Assembly: GCA_047967505.1 (NCBI GenBank) | Contig: CM106539.1 | Length of the DNA: 64,000 nt | Strand: one strand, 5' to 3' | From: Dipteris shenzhenensis | Taxonomy: Eukaryota; Polypodiophyta; Polypodiopsida; Gleicheniales | In this document: in pieces, positions 40,717 through 50,224 of the stretch | Position numbering within the stretch: position 1 is the stretch's first letter | Layout: each line of letters starts with the position of its first letter | Program-made: the position numbers and the translations under genes | Notes under the pieces: model-generated | What the model was told of the DNA's origin: nothing | Seen by the model: only the letters and a program-made list of their open reading frames with translations | Databases searched by the model: none

Positions 40717-43700
40717 AATAAATAAATAAATAAATAAATGCATGCATGCATGTATGTATGTATAAATATAAATATATATGAACACCTCTAGTCTTGCCTT
40801 ATATCTTTACTTGTGCTTCCGTTGGATCCTTTTTTAGATTTGGGTCTAGCGGGCATCACTAAATTTAAAAATTGTGCCTAAATTTAGTAAAAAGGTTTTT
40901 GATTGCCTTGACAATGTGAGCATTAATGGAAAATGTCAAAATTTAGTAGGTTTTCCAAATTTGAAAAGCAACTTTGGAAACTTTTTTCTTTAGCTTTGTT
41001 CGATTTAAATAGTCTCTTGACTAGAGTTTTTCATGTAATTTCTAGACACCATTAGGAGTGCTTGTAGGCAGGTGGCATTACCACAATGTAGTTGCATTCA
41101 TGTTTGTCTGACAATTTTTGATCCTTGCGTCTTGTAAGCAAGCTAGGTAGCCATTTACCTTAAAAGGATACAAATCATTTGCTTTTTGGTGGGAGGATTG
41201 GATGATGGATTTGCACATGATCTCACTCTAAAGTGGAAGCTCTATGCATTTGTTTTGTTTCATAAAGAAAGGTTTTAGTCAAGATATAATCCTATTTCCT
41301 TCTCATAGACTTTATAGTGGAAGCTCCATGCATTTGTTTTGTGTCATAAAGAAAGTTTTTAGTCAAGATATAATCCTGTTTCCTTCTCACAGACTTTATT
41401 TTCAAATTGACTATAGTGATAAGGATTAGCACATGAGTGATGTCATGATGCAAGAAAGGGGAATGTCTAAGGTGGTTGCTTGTTTCAAAATCCCTTCCTT
41501 CATGTTTTTGATAGATGCCTATGGTACATGCACTCCCTTCTCCCACTAGCCCCCTCCCTCGACCCCCCTCCCCCCACCTACCCAGAAAAAAAAGTGATTT
41601 CGAATACTTCTCATGTTTTCAACCACAACCCTCCCCCTTTTTGCTTTTTAATTGTTTAGTTTCTTACCTTTATTTTTCAAAATTTCTTTATGTTTGAAGT
41701 TAAAGTTGGTCAGTATAATTTTGATGTTCCTTCTCTCTTAGTAATGAACTAGGTTCTAAATTTAACTTTCTATGTGTTTGTTGCTTGTGAATAGCGATCT
41801 GGAGCTAAAGCTTCATGGAAGGTTGAATGTAACAGTTGTTAAGGCTAGATCATTGAAGAATATGGAGAGGATTGGCAAGTCAGATCCATATGTCATTGCA
41901 TATGTTCGTGTTCTTTTCAAGTCTAAGACCAAAACAATCGACAACAACTTGAATCCAGATTGGAATGAGACATTTGAGTTTGACGTGGAAGATCAAGAAA
42001 CCCAATCACTTGTCTTGATGGTTGTTCTCTTCTTTCTTTCTTTCTTTCTTTCTCTCCCTCTCTCTTTGCACACACGCACGCACGCGAGCGTCCACACACA
42101 TGCACACATGCAACATTTGTGTTTTCTCTCTCTGTTAAACTCATAGAACTTGAAAGTATTTAAATAAGTAATAGTTCTTGTTCTTATCTTTTGTGTGTTT
42201 TGATCTGTTTTTTCGTCATTTGATTGTATAGTCATAAATGCTAAAGTTTTATATGGTTTTTCCTAGTTTAGACAATTTGGTCATGTTTGAAATGAACGAC
42301 TCTATGGGTGCCACAATCCCCTTCGTAAAATTCTTGTATGCTTTGGATCAGCCAATGGGACATGAAAGGTTGATTTGGTACAAGTTATTTTGAGAAAAGG
42401 AAATTGATTTTGGCTTTTGCAACTAACATCCATGTGAGCAGATCACGGTTAGAATGCACTTGGTATTTGTCATCTTGATGGAAGGTTGTACTGGGTGTTA
42501 TAGGAACCTTTAAACTCAAGCTCTCTTCTAACAAATGCCTAATGGGTGTTTGTCCTTTAGGGGAAGGGCTATAGAAATCCAAGTATGTCAAGAAAAGTAG
42601 AAGCACTAGAGTGAGTTTATCTATCTATCTATCTATATCTGTATATGCATATGTCATGTACGAGGGGAATCAGCACTAGAGTGAATCAGCACAATGGGAT
42701 ATGAAAGGTCGATTTGGTTTGAGAGAAGAAAATTGATTTTGGCTTTTGCAACTAAGATCCATGTTATCCTTCAAAAGAGGCGGGATTGTAATTTGAATAC
42801 AGAAGCACTCTTCATTTTTTCTGGCAGGCTGAAATGAATGTGTGCATATTTCTTCCATTTGATGCATGAAAGTCTCTCTTTTCAGTTCAGTTTTATTCCT
42901 AACTGAGTAGACTTCATATGGGCTGTTTCATGGGGGGTTTTTGAGGGTCTGTATTGGTTTCTCTACATTTCTGAGCTTCTCCCTTTCCTTTTTCTTTCTT
43001 TGCCCTGTCTACTCATTCCTCGTCAATGTCATCTACTATATCTTCTCTTTCCGGTGCATTCTTAATTATATACACGAGCACTTTCCTTGATTGCCTTACA
43101 AAGGAGGTTCAATAACTTTAATGTTAACACTTAGTTCTTGAAATTCCTGTTTCATATCAGATAATCTCTTGGATAGAAGATATTTCCTTAGCTTAATTCT
43201 AGTTATGAATTTTCCACAATTGTATATGAGATCTTTTGCAATTTGAGTTACTTATTGGGTGCCCTTCCTATGGAGATCACAGACCCGTTGATGTACTACA
43301 ACTTTGGCTGCTTCTTTCTTGCTCTGCTGAAGTTTTAAGTCTTCCTAAGTCATGTCTACTGTCGTGCAAGATTAGGTCTTGTATTTGCTCTTTCAGTTTT
43401 GGGCCTGACTCACCCATGTTGAGTCTTTCCTAGCCATTGTATATACCCAACCTCTCTTTTGGGATTGGAATAATGAAATAGGCCAACAGTGTCGGGCAAT
43501 ACCCACCGTAGAACCCCTTCAAGTGCATTTCTTTTTTGCTTGTAAGTCAAGTTTGTTATATCTTGTGGTGATGTCTAATCTTAAGAGAAAATGGAAATCG
43601 CACGTATCCAATGAATAAAGCAATTTGGGCTCAACACAGAGCTTTTACTTGCTTTATTGTTTGGCAAGCTGCGGTTATTGTCACTCCTTTGGATGGCACG

Positions 43701-44490
43701 TTCTCCACATTACAATAACAAAACTTATGTAAGGAGAGATCCTGTCTTCCGTGCATGATAGTTAAATCCTGCATAAGTTTGTTATATCTTGTGGTGATGT
43801 CTAATCTTAAGAGAAAATGGAATAATCGCACGTATCCAATGAATAAAGCAATTTGGGCTCAACACAGAGCTTTTACTTGCTTTATTGTTTGGCAAGCTGC
43901 GGTTATTGTCACTCCTTTGGATGGCACGTTCTCCACATTACAATAACAAAACTTATGTAAGGAGAGTTCCTCTCTTCCGTGCATGATAGTTAAATCCTGC
44001 ATATGTTACCAGTATTTCTTTTGATGCTTTAGATATATAACCAATCAGCCTTACCCTGCTTCTCCTGTGGTCCTTTGAAGTGTGATCTCATCCACTCGTT
44101 ATTTGAAACTGTAAGATGGCATGGTCACCCACCTGTAGACTTTTGAACAGTACTGTATCAACGAAGTAGGTATTTTTCATCTCTGTGCAATAGAAAGTGT
44201 AACCTATAATGGGCTTGCTTGGAATTGGTGCATCAGGTAATGGATGAGGATGTTGGAACAGACAAGCTGCTTGGGCTTGCATTGTATCCCCTGGCAAAGC
44301 TAAAATGTGAGGAGACGTCTGAGCTCACACTTAATCTTGTACCAGCTCTGGACATGAGCAATGTGAAGGACAAGAAGGATCGTGGCTCAATAACTATTGT
44401 GGTGAGTTTCGAAGTGTTCCAATTCCGTAGTTTCTGGCACGTTGGCTTTACTTTCTAACAAGGCATGATGCAACATTTCAAAGCCTTGCA

Positions 44491-44535
<45 letters not shown>

Positions 44536-45043
44536 TCCCGACTTTGTTTCTCTCCCTTAAGTAAATAGAGTAAAGCAGCTCTCCCTTTGCAAAGTAGGTT
44601 TGGTGATCATTTCTATTCTGTTTGTTTTCACTTGTATCATATATTTCTCTAGAGAGTTTACTCAAATACGAAGGGTTCCCTTTATTTTTATGGTGATTAT
44701 CTTTATGAGAGCACGTTTCCATCTGCAGGTCAGTTACCATGTGTTTACAGAGGAGGAGCAAGTTGCTGCCATGGAGGCAGAGAGGACTTATTTGGAAGCC
44801 AAGAAGAAAGCTGCAGAAGCAGGTATCATTGGTGGAGCTATGGATGCCATTGGAGGAGCAATGGGGGGAGCAGGCAAGCTAGTAGTTGGTGGGGTTGGTA
44901 TGGTTGGCAGTGGAGTTGGCATGGTTGGGACTGGCATTGGGAAAGCTGGGAAGTTTGTAACTAAAGGTATGTCTGGTTCTTTTGCATCAAAAAAGACGAG
45001 AAGCCCCGCCCATGAGAATGGAGTTCCAGGCACACCCAAGTAA
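27075..45043 (+). CDS. CLB1: CLB1/NTMC2T4 (synaptotagmin-7-like) SMP-C2 membrane-tethering protein
   Basis: Eleven exons join in frame into 489 residues: 27075-27179, 27285-27386, 28691-28741, 28934-29051, 29249-29370, 35332-35430, 35638-35718, 36042-36127, 41795-42020, 44237-44401, 44729-45043. All introns are GT-AG.
Domains: hydrophobic N-terminal anchor (residues 2-24, GLSVGFLLGVALVAGLKF), SMP lipid-transfer domain (about 67-250, including VKWLNKQLEKIWPSVA, LKLIGGSLSGVPGIADVIKD and LQWPHRIVVPIAQPPVDL), one C2 domain (about 256-395), a charged helix (EEQVAAMEAERTYLEAKKKA) and a Gly/Val-rich tail (GGVGMVGSGVGMVGTGIGKA). In the C2 domain, loop 1 has Glu279 where many Ca2+-binding C2s have Asp, and Asp285; loop 3 keeps Asp333, Asp335 and Asp339.
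Order, length and motifs match Arabidopsis CLB1 (At3g61050). Family members sit at the ER and contact sites and bind phospholipids. Start: G at -3 and +4, in-frame stop just upstream. It looks intact; introns 5 and 8 are swollen by inserts. Confidence 0.95.
29690..32390. other. First part of intron 5 insert, unassigned
   Basis: Sequence inside the 5,961-bp intron between exons 5 and 6. No recognisable coding region. Two small tandem duplications are visible: a 27-bp unit (CCTGTAGGAAACCCTCTCCA...) at about 30700-30755 and a 33-bp unit (CTCCCCAAGCCCTTGTGGGA) at about 31384-31438. ORFs up to about 114 codons (30686-31030, minus) do not resemble known families. Given its size the segment is probably transposon-derived, but I cannot name the element. 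Confidence 0.45.
32395..32675 (-). mobile_element. LINE fragment (C-terminal coding part)
   Basis: On the plus strand AGCTGACTCAGATGCATAG, TCTGTAACAAGTG..., CTGTCGCATC and GTGGACCAAAGC follow the same order and spacing as AGCTGACTCAAGTGCATAG..., CTGTCGC..., GCGGACCAAAGC at about 37216-37410, which belongs to the LINE with RT coding at 38012-38260 (minus). This is a third copy of that part, truncated at both ends and lying in intron 5. Confidence 0.7.
32676..32905 (-). mobile_element. LINE 3'-end fragment behind a (GA)n tract
   Basis: (GA)n at about 32676-32716 passes into GAAGAAGAAG and then ATATTATCGTCC..CCGGCCTATGGGACCTGAG at 32737-32787, the 3'-tail pattern seen at 36722 and 38410. It lies directly after the fragment at 32395-32675, so two pieces of one family are joined by a microsatellite. 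Confidence 0.55.
33207..33310 (+). pseudogene. Copia reverse-transcriptase N-terminal scrap
   Basis: The frame reads GAEPHTFEEAAGHAL then AVMDSEIDFLQRNQT, corresponding to the E-P-x-x-(F/Y)-E-E-A...M-x-x-E-(I/M)-x-x-L-x-x-N-x-T block that opens Copia reverse transcriptases. Only about 35 codons are present and nothing of RT follows. It lies in intron 5. Confidence 0.55.
33350..33970 (+). mobile_element. Possible LTR or promoter-like fragment with 67-bp duplication
   Basis: CCCCTATATAAGCAGG at 33501-33516 is a good TATA-like element, followed by a 67-bp tandem duplication (GGCCTGCTGCACTATCCACT at 33523 and 33590) and a CT/AG-rich downstream part. Plant LTRs often look like this, and a Copia RT scrap lies just upstream. 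I could not find a second LTR copy or clear TG...CA ends. Confidence 0.35.
33971..35150. other. GC-richer block in intron 5, unassigned
   Basis: Open frames occur on both strands (34416-34817 plus, 133 codons; 34364-34951 minus, 195 codons) but overlap antisense and resemble nothing. A perfect 21-bp tandem repeat (GACCCTAGGAAGGATCTGGAA) lies at 34625-34669. The block ends near 35150, where ordinary AT-rich intron sequence resumes, so it probably belongs to the same inserted element as the fragment before it. Confidence 0.4.
36368..36720. repeat. (C)n-(CT)n and (CA)n microsatellites in intron 8
   Basis: A poly-C run at 36376-36393 passes into (CT)n to about 36448. After unique sequence, a mixed CACACG/CACGCA tract occupies 36569-36605 and a (CA)n tract lies at 36673-36700, followed by (GAAA)n at 36709-36721, which touches the 3' end of the LINE starting at 36722. 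Confidence 0.9.
36722..38335 (-). mobile_element. 5'-truncated LINE, copy A (RT catalytic site lost)
   Basis: Minus strand, 5' to 3': the frame opens near 38335 with reverse-transcriptase motif ESTIGVKQG then MPLSPTLFGLYIDEI, followed at 38146-38135 by YAND in place of the catalytic (Y/F)ADD (one GAT-to-AAT change). The post-RT region follows: 37603-37322 reads SPHAFRIAIGQMWVSPHQLR, similar to copy B (MSHSLRIALGQLRVSSHRLD). The 3' tail reaches 36722 and ends in a microsatellite. Several stops and frameshifts lie between. It sits in intron 8 of the CLB1-like gene, antisense to it. The 5' part (endonuclease) is absent. Confidence 0.82.
38012..38300 (-). pseudogene. LINE reverse-transcriptase palm fragment with YAND
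   Basis: About 95 codons covering the GxxQGCPLSPxLFxLYxDxL block and the catalytic box. The box reads LLYANDIVL, so the first of the two metal-binding aspartates is Asn; such an enzyme would not polymerise. The N-terminal palm and the fingers are missing because of the 5' truncation near 38335. Confidence 0.8.
38345..39758 (-). mobile_element. 5'-truncated LINE, copy B, with intact C-terminal ORF
   Basis: A single open frame of 358 codons (39748-38672, minus) carries only the post-RT C-terminal region of a LINE ORF2. It has a CCHC zinc motif: Cys189-P-C-Cys192, then EEHFVCRC with His202 and Cys207, as in the C-terminal zinc domain of plant LINEs. It ends in an Arg/His-rich tail. The 3' untranslated part ends TTTAATAAAATTTC(TTTC)n(TC)n on the minus strand (38413 down to 38378). 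The uninterrupted frame suggests it inserted more recently than copy A, whose truncated 5' edge it abuts. It is in intron 8, antisense to the gene. The starting ATG is only the first in the truncated copy. Confidence 0.82.
38672..39748 (-). CDS. LINE ORF2 C-terminal domain, 358 residues (partial)
   Basis: This is the open frame within LINE copy B. It is a fragment, lacking endonuclease and reverse transcriptase, and is not expected to make a functional protein. Visible features are a Leu/Arg-rich first half, the CCHC zinc motif at residues 189-207, and a basic end with RRHRRM/RRRRMM-like runs from about residue 310. Copy A and the fragment at 32395-32675 hold diverged versions of the same region. 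Confidence 0.75.
   Translation of the reverse strand: MFAEFGATPLALDAAFQSVTYLHRIRALGDSAAGRARLPWLALTSSQMLAERGHTFCWYHTLSTWLTSLGLDMDRLPPFRYSIDAPRLPLTRHELSQVIRADLLQLHTFRTWVHPTELPTKMATYRDHFLRISEDGFIISPRYIGVHMSHSLRIALGQLRVSSHRLDVEAGRMRRTATGHRPRRETRICPCCTMGEVETEEHFVCRCPLYYEIRGRFHCLFGHGFGPLSRIMEYEDQYCLALFIREITRYRERFLREHRRIPARDLVIHEEQDEAQDHEHRDSPSCQRAPMVPPQGCTYDMIRQHRRMILHRGRTRRFISRRRRMMADFRRRLLHGDLAPPAAHLTLHTHGRRHGRWP
39812..39972. repeat. (GA)n / poly-G tracts
   Basis: Two (GA)n runs (39814-39850 and 39878-39924), each followed by a poly-G run and then GGAGGGGCAGGAG; a tandem pair of about 75-bp units. It lies just upstream of LINE copy B on the minus strand. Confidence 0.92.
39973..41230. other. 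Rest of intron 8 insert: simple-sequence-like and unassigned DNA
   Basis: From 40215 to 40420 the words GAAGGAGTGGAGGCTGAAG and GGAGGGCTG recur irregularly, making a degenerate minisatellite. (CT)n and (AAAT)n tracts lie at 40687-40740, followed by (GCAT)n/(GTAT)n. AAACGTTTC/GAAACATTTC words are dense at 40490-40620, giving short inverted repeats. No gene is seen. Confidence 0.55.
41233..41400. repeat. 84-bp tandem duplication in intron 8
   Basis: GTGGAAGCTC(T/C)ATGCATTTG...CAGACTTTAT occurs at 41233 and 41317 with a few mismatches. Two units only. Confidence 0.88.
42036..42115. repeat. (CTTT)n and mixed CA/CG tract in intron 9
   Basis: (TTTC)n at 42033-42056, then CTCTC and an ACACACGCACGC tract at 42068-42110, starting 13 bp after the exon 9 donor. 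Its closeness to the splice site is unusual, but the donor itself (ATG|GTTGTT) is intact. Confidence 0.85.
42357..42770. repeat. Diverged direct repeat in intron 9, spacing about 335 bp
   Basis: GGGA(C/T)ATGAAAGGT(T/C)GATTTGGT and then GAAATTGATTTTGGCTTTTGCAACTAAnATCCATG occur from 42357 and again from 42696, with indels. The second part is nearly identical between copies. Confidence 0.75.
43551..44002. repeat. 226-bp tandem duplication in intron 9
   Basis: GTTTGTTATATCTTGTGGTG... begins at 43551 and again at 43777. Over the whole unit I see only a two-base insertion (GGAAATCG to GGAATAATCG) and a few substitutions, so the duplication is young. It ends near GATAGTTAAATCCTGCAT. No coding sense. 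Confidence 0.95.
44489..44536. repeat. (CT)n microsatellite in intron 10
   Basis: A run of CT repeats of about 40 bp in the 327-bp intron between exons 10 and 11. Confidence 0.95.
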
Positions 45044-45412
45044 AACCCTATCTATATCTTTAACGGAAGCGATATATTATTCTTTTCCCTTCCGAAGGGA
45101 TAGTTGAGGTATGTTTCTGTGAATATTCACTTCTTTGGGTATTGAATTCTCAGCTGCAGTTGTATCTTTTAGACTAATCACTTTTAAATGGAAGTAACAT
45201 GGAGGTTCTGTGTCACTGCTTCTTGGACTATGTAAAATTGAGCTGTGATAGCCTCCTAACTCTGTAACTACGGAGCTTGTCCTGAGAAAAGGACACCACT
45301 TTCCTGTAATATGTTTTGTGCAGGTAGCATGTGTAGATTTGACATGCTTCAATCTTCAGTGACTTTGATTGGCCTATATTGTGAATTTACTCCAGTATTT
45401 ATTTCCATCACA

Positions 45413-45418
45413 AATAAA
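45413..45418 (+). terminator. Candidate polyadenylation signal of the CLB1-like gene
   Basis: AATAAA lies 370 bp after the stop codon. It is the first canonical signal I found downstream, so the 3' UTR is probably about 0.4 kb. Plant signals are often degenerate, so an earlier site is possible. Confidence 0.45.
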
Positions 45419-46719
45419 GAGGGAGTTCGCTGTTCTTCTCATTTTAGTGAAATGGATACGATCCTGCATTTGCAATGGTTGTGATAGACTTTCTAGGAGT
45501 GCCTTTTTTGGTTGTGCATACAGTTGTGAGCAATGCATCAAGATAATAGATTTACATCGTGCTTGTAATGATGAACCTGTATGGTTTAAAGTTTGTTGAG
45601 GTGGATGCTGTTATGGATACCCTTGTTAGGATTTTGTTATTTTCCTGTCTTACTCAGCAAGAACAGAGTGATATGTGAGCATTTTCTAGAGGTTCATGGC
45701 ATGGCATCTCAATGCATTGCAGCATGATGTCATGCAGAATCTCATGAAGCCCTCTTATGGACAGTCATAATGGTACCTCTGTGCCTACCAATTGTAGTTG
45801 ACAGGCCTGCTCACTTCAAGGGTCTAGAGCAGCTTTGAGTTCTATGTCTGAGCCCATGCATAATCGAAATGGCCATGGTGAAGCATTACCATCTGGGTGA
45901 CTAATCACGAGGGTCTGTACAAATTGCTCCAGGCGAGGCAGGCATCCATCCCCTTATGCAGGGTCACCTAGAATGTGGGTTCACTTTTGAATGCATGATC
46001 GATAGGCAATACAAATGCATGGTTTGAAAGCTTGCATATTAATAAAAGCACTGAGGTTTTCCCCTAATTTTCAGAGATGACAGGAATCGCAAGCGTAGGA
46101 TTGCCTGCAGGCATTTTTCACACTGTTTGTAGCATGCTTTGGCTCGTGTCCTGTCTCGTGATCTGTGAGTTGCAAGTCCTATTTAGACTGCTTTGAAAGG
46201 TATCATTGCAAGAAAATGATTTGTGGCTGTCGTTCATTCACAGATCAAATAATTGCAGTGGCGTCCAAATAGAGTGCTTGTGTTTGTGTGTCTTTATCTG
46301 TCTTTATAATTTCGTGAATAGTTCACATGCTATTTGAGAATATTCAGGCATAAGGTCTGATGATTATGGCACACGGATCATGAACTGGTCGTCAGGAAGA
46401 ATAGTGATCATAGAAGTTGTACATTCTTAGCAAGGTGCATTGCACAAGATCAATAGAACAAATTGATAGTGGGTGGATTTATTATGGGATGGATTCTTTT
46501 GTAGGGAATGTTTGGGGGCTATATTGACAATGAACTCATCATCGATCCGATGGAGGGAATAATCAAGGGAATGTGATTATAAGTGATAGGGGGCCATATT
46601 GATGATAAATTGTTTAGGTCAGGGTTGGGTTCTTGGAAGGAATGTTCACCCTTGTGGATATGTCTGTTGACTCCCTCAGATCCGCTCAATGAAATTGGAA
46701 AGCCCTCGATTGCCTGCAC

Positions 46720-47512
46720 TTAAAAAAGGTTGCAATGGCCTTTCATAGTATATACATGGGGAATATCTTGCTCACACTTCCCATTTTAGAAGATCATGTT
46801 GGCATGGCCTTTATTATTACATAACAATGGGAGCATCAACCCAAACTACCAGCCCACTAGGATGAAAGTCACAAATCTATTTTAATGAAAAACTAAAACT
46901 ACAATGACCAATCAAAAGGGAAGTGCAAAAAACAACCAAAAATTCATTACAATCTTAATGATGTCTATGAAGTTGCAATGAATCAAGAATTGTGAACATA
47001 CCTAATCTCAGCAGGGCTGGCGACTTTCATAGTGGATGCAACTTTGTATCTTCTAAGAGAAGCCCTTGTTTCTCATCATCAGTTTAGTGACTACTAGAAA
47101 GGCCCTTGATCTAATGCAATTCAAAAAGTTTGGAATGGTCAGAAAATCTTGTTTATGCCTTGTGATCACAAATACATTCCCACTTTTAGGAGCATCAACC
47201 TAGACTTAGGGTAGTGGCCATTTTGTTTAGCCCACTAGGGCTTCCCCCTTGGATAAAAGTCACAAATTGATGTCAATGAAAAAGTGAAAAATGTAGAAAA
47301 ATTGAAATCAACCAAAAGAAAAGTGCAATAAACAATTACAAATTCATTACAATCTTAACGATGTGCATTAAGTTGCAATGTATCAAGAATTGTGAATTGA
47401 GATTGGGCCTTGTACATATGAAGGAACAACAACTAGAAATAGTGAACTCAACTTTTTTTCTATTAAGACAAGCCCTTCTCATCATTAGTTTAGTGGCTAC
47501 TAGAAATACTCA
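46720..47512. repeat. Diverged tandem repeat, period about 401 bp
   Basis: Two units share, in order, AAAAAGnTTGnAATGG, GGAGCATCAACC, AGCCCACTAGG, AAAGTCACAAAT (46865 and 47266), TTCATTACAATCTTAA, AAGTTGCAATGnATCAAGAATTGTGAA and CATCATnAGTTTAGTG. Mismatches and indels are many, so it is old. Confidence 0.72.
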
Positions 47513-47953
47513 TAATCGTGCTCATAGTAAAAAATGGTCAAAATTTGACAGTTGAGTTGCCCTCGTTTGACACTTGTTTGCATCTTTGCCTGTGGTTCCT
47601 TAGGATTTGGTGCAAATATTGCCTTTGTGTTGCAAGAGCATGTGCTCTCAAACAAAAGCCATGGTGAGTTGCCGTAAAGTAGAGATAAATAAAGTTCCTA
47701 ACGTCGATAAAGAGGTTGGGACATGTGCCATCCCCAGTTGTAAAGTAGAAAATAGGTCGACTTAGTGGGCTGTTATCTCCAAAGGTAAGGTCTTCACCTT
47801 CATTCCTAAGTATCCTTATGAGAGTACAAAATAAAGGGAAAGCTTTTCCTCTTCCATTCTTGGCAATTTTGAATACCGTCCGTAGATTTTGTGTAGCAAT
47901 CACTATGTAGAGTCTTTGCTATCTCTTATGTTGTGTTGTGGTGCTACACGAGC

Positions 47954-47954
<1 letters not shown>

Positions 47955-48014
<60 letters not shown>
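47955..48014. repeat. (GA)n microsatellite
   Basis: About 60 bp of GA repeats with a single interruption. No LINE tail pattern follows it. Confidence 0.95.
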
Positions 48015-49560
48015 TCTCAGTGCATGTGTGTGGCGTTGAGTGGAAGATTGCTCAAGCGAAAGCTTGAATGGTGAATGGCCGTGGTCATACTGAGGTAGAG
48101 AGAGTATTGGTTCATCCAATCAGTGATTAATCACATCAAACCATTTTGTAGGGTTTCTTTGAAGGTCATGCAAGCACTGAGATAGAGCTAGAGCCCCTTA
48201 TGCTTTAGTGAAGAGAACCGATAGATGGATTTTAAGCAGCTTGAAATCTTCAAGTAATAATAACTCTTCGTGTGAGATCCGTTTCGTAAATGGCTCAACA
48301 GGATGTGGTCCACATATACATTAACAAGTTGCTTGAGTTTGATGCCCAAAGGAGGTGATCTCTATGATTTAGGCTTGCCTTGACAAATAGCCCATAAAAC
48401 AAGGGTAAGGGATTGTTTTTGATATGTGCTTTGGTGGCTTGAAAGAGGTCACAAGGGACTATTCCTAGCTGAGTTTGGGCTTAACGGAGCTTTGAGGTGA
48501 GATCTCTAAACCACAGTGGAGGTTGATCGTTGACCCAAACTAGTAAGGCATGGTTGATCATTGATTCAAATTAGCGAGGTGGTTGATCATTCCTCCTAAC
48601 CCTCTCTATAGAGCCAAATCATGCCTAAGAGCCTATTGTGTCTCATGAAGGACCTACTTGTGCCTCAATGCCTAAGGTTGCAATATTGCATGGCTCCTCT
48701 GTGAATGGCATGTACTACCCATGATATGAGATGCCACCTCGATAATGTAGATCTATGTGAACCTACTCTTAATATACTACCTCCAAAATCTGCAATCCCT
48801 TTTAAGGGAGCTATTGGCATGGCGGCTTCAGTGTAAGACAATAGGGGAGTGATGTAGCATCATTTTGCCTACCAAGGTCCTTATTGACGTCCCCTATGTA
48901 AGTCCCAATTGCCAATATATAGTCTATCTTGTCTCGCAAAGAGTCCATCATGGTGGCATTGACCAAGGAATATCAGAGGCTTGTTGGTGTTGTGTATATC
49001 TTGAGATCTCCAAACAAAGGTCTGTGTAGATGGCTCATCTGCCAATGAGATGTCCTTGATCATAAACCTCAAAAGTGAGGGCCTATCTAATGGAAATGCA
49101 TATCCTACCACTCTCGTCCATCTTTCATGTCCTACATTTCGGTCTAGATCTTAGGGCCATGCCTCAAGAGTAAGTGACAGCATCTTTGAGTGTCTCAAGA
49201 AAAAAACGTATGCTCTTGTAGCATCAAGATGTCATTGAATGACCCACTACAACCTCAACCAATGTGTGGCTACTTTATGTGCACCATCATAAAAGCCATG
49301 CACACATTCCCTGTCAACTGTCACTTAGCTCAAGGGCAAGCTAGAGGGTGGAGAATAGGAATCGGATTAGCCTCTGTTGTGCGGTAACTCGATCCAAATT
49401 CTACTCGCGTTAGCTTTGCCTGCTCCAAGCTAGCCCTTGTCTCCCCTTCATACCAACTTTCCTCCATCACCCTCTTCCTTCCTGGCCATTTCCTCTTCTG
49501 CTTCTATTCTTCCCCCCGTCATCTCGTTGTAGGTCTACTAGGAGCCTGCTCCTTGGGTTT

Positions 49561-50048
49561 ACTAGCAGCCCACTCCTTGGGTTGTGGACTCCTCATTTGA
49601 GGTTTTCTCATGGTCTTCCTGCCCTTCCTCTATAGGCTTAGGGTCTTGCTATGCTTGTGCAGCACTACCTAGGCCATCTTGGCTCGATGCTCCTCTATGA
49701 GGGATTTTTAAGCCCTTTTTGTTGCTCCTACATACTTCTCCGATGGCTTGCAGAGGACTTATCCATCCTCTTCAAACTTGCAAACTTCCAGTGCACGTTA
49801 GCCTTTTTTTTCCCCCGAATCCTTTATGTTGCCCCTTAGTAGTACGTAAAGGCCTTTGGGGTCCTTGTAGGCTATATAAATCCCCCCCCCCCCCTCCGAC
49901 CCCCAACAACCCCTTTTTTAAACTCTTTCCAGCCCTCCTTTCCCATTCTTCTTTTTGTCTTTGAGTAGAAACATCATTTGTATTATATTATCATCATAAT
50001 ATTTTTACATGTGGAACCTTTACAAACCAGCCTCATTAAGAGGTAACA
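49561..50048 (+). mobile_element. Possible 5' LTR remnant of a Copia element
   Basis: GGCTATATAAATCC at 49870-49883 is a TATA-like element followed by a poly-C run. The segment ends with GAGGTAACA, and then TGATAGTCAGAGG at 50049, a damaged version of the tRNA-iMet primer site TGGTATCAGAGC. Copia coding fragments on the same strand follow. The upstream border of the LTR is not visible, and I could not match it to the sequence after 50880. Confidence 0.35.
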
Positions 50049-50224
50049 TGATAGTCAGAGGTAGAGAATCCAAAGCTAAGGCATAAGAAGAAACTTAATT
50101 TCAGTAGGACACAGCAAGACAATTGGATTATGAAGGTTGCACAAGCACATTTGTAGGATATTTGTAGAAGGTCACTAAAGGATCAATGGTAATCACAAAA
50201 GGAGCCAAGGTAGGTACGTTGTAT

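Larger units (their letters stand above)
45420..49560. other. Intergenic stretch, no gene recognised
   Basis: Only short ORFs. It holds the diverged 401-bp direct repeat described separately, a (GA)n tract at 47955-48014, and a triple of GGTTGATCnTT phrases at 48520-48600. The 48881-49111 minus ORF (76 codons) resembles nothing known to me. Confidence 0.5.
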
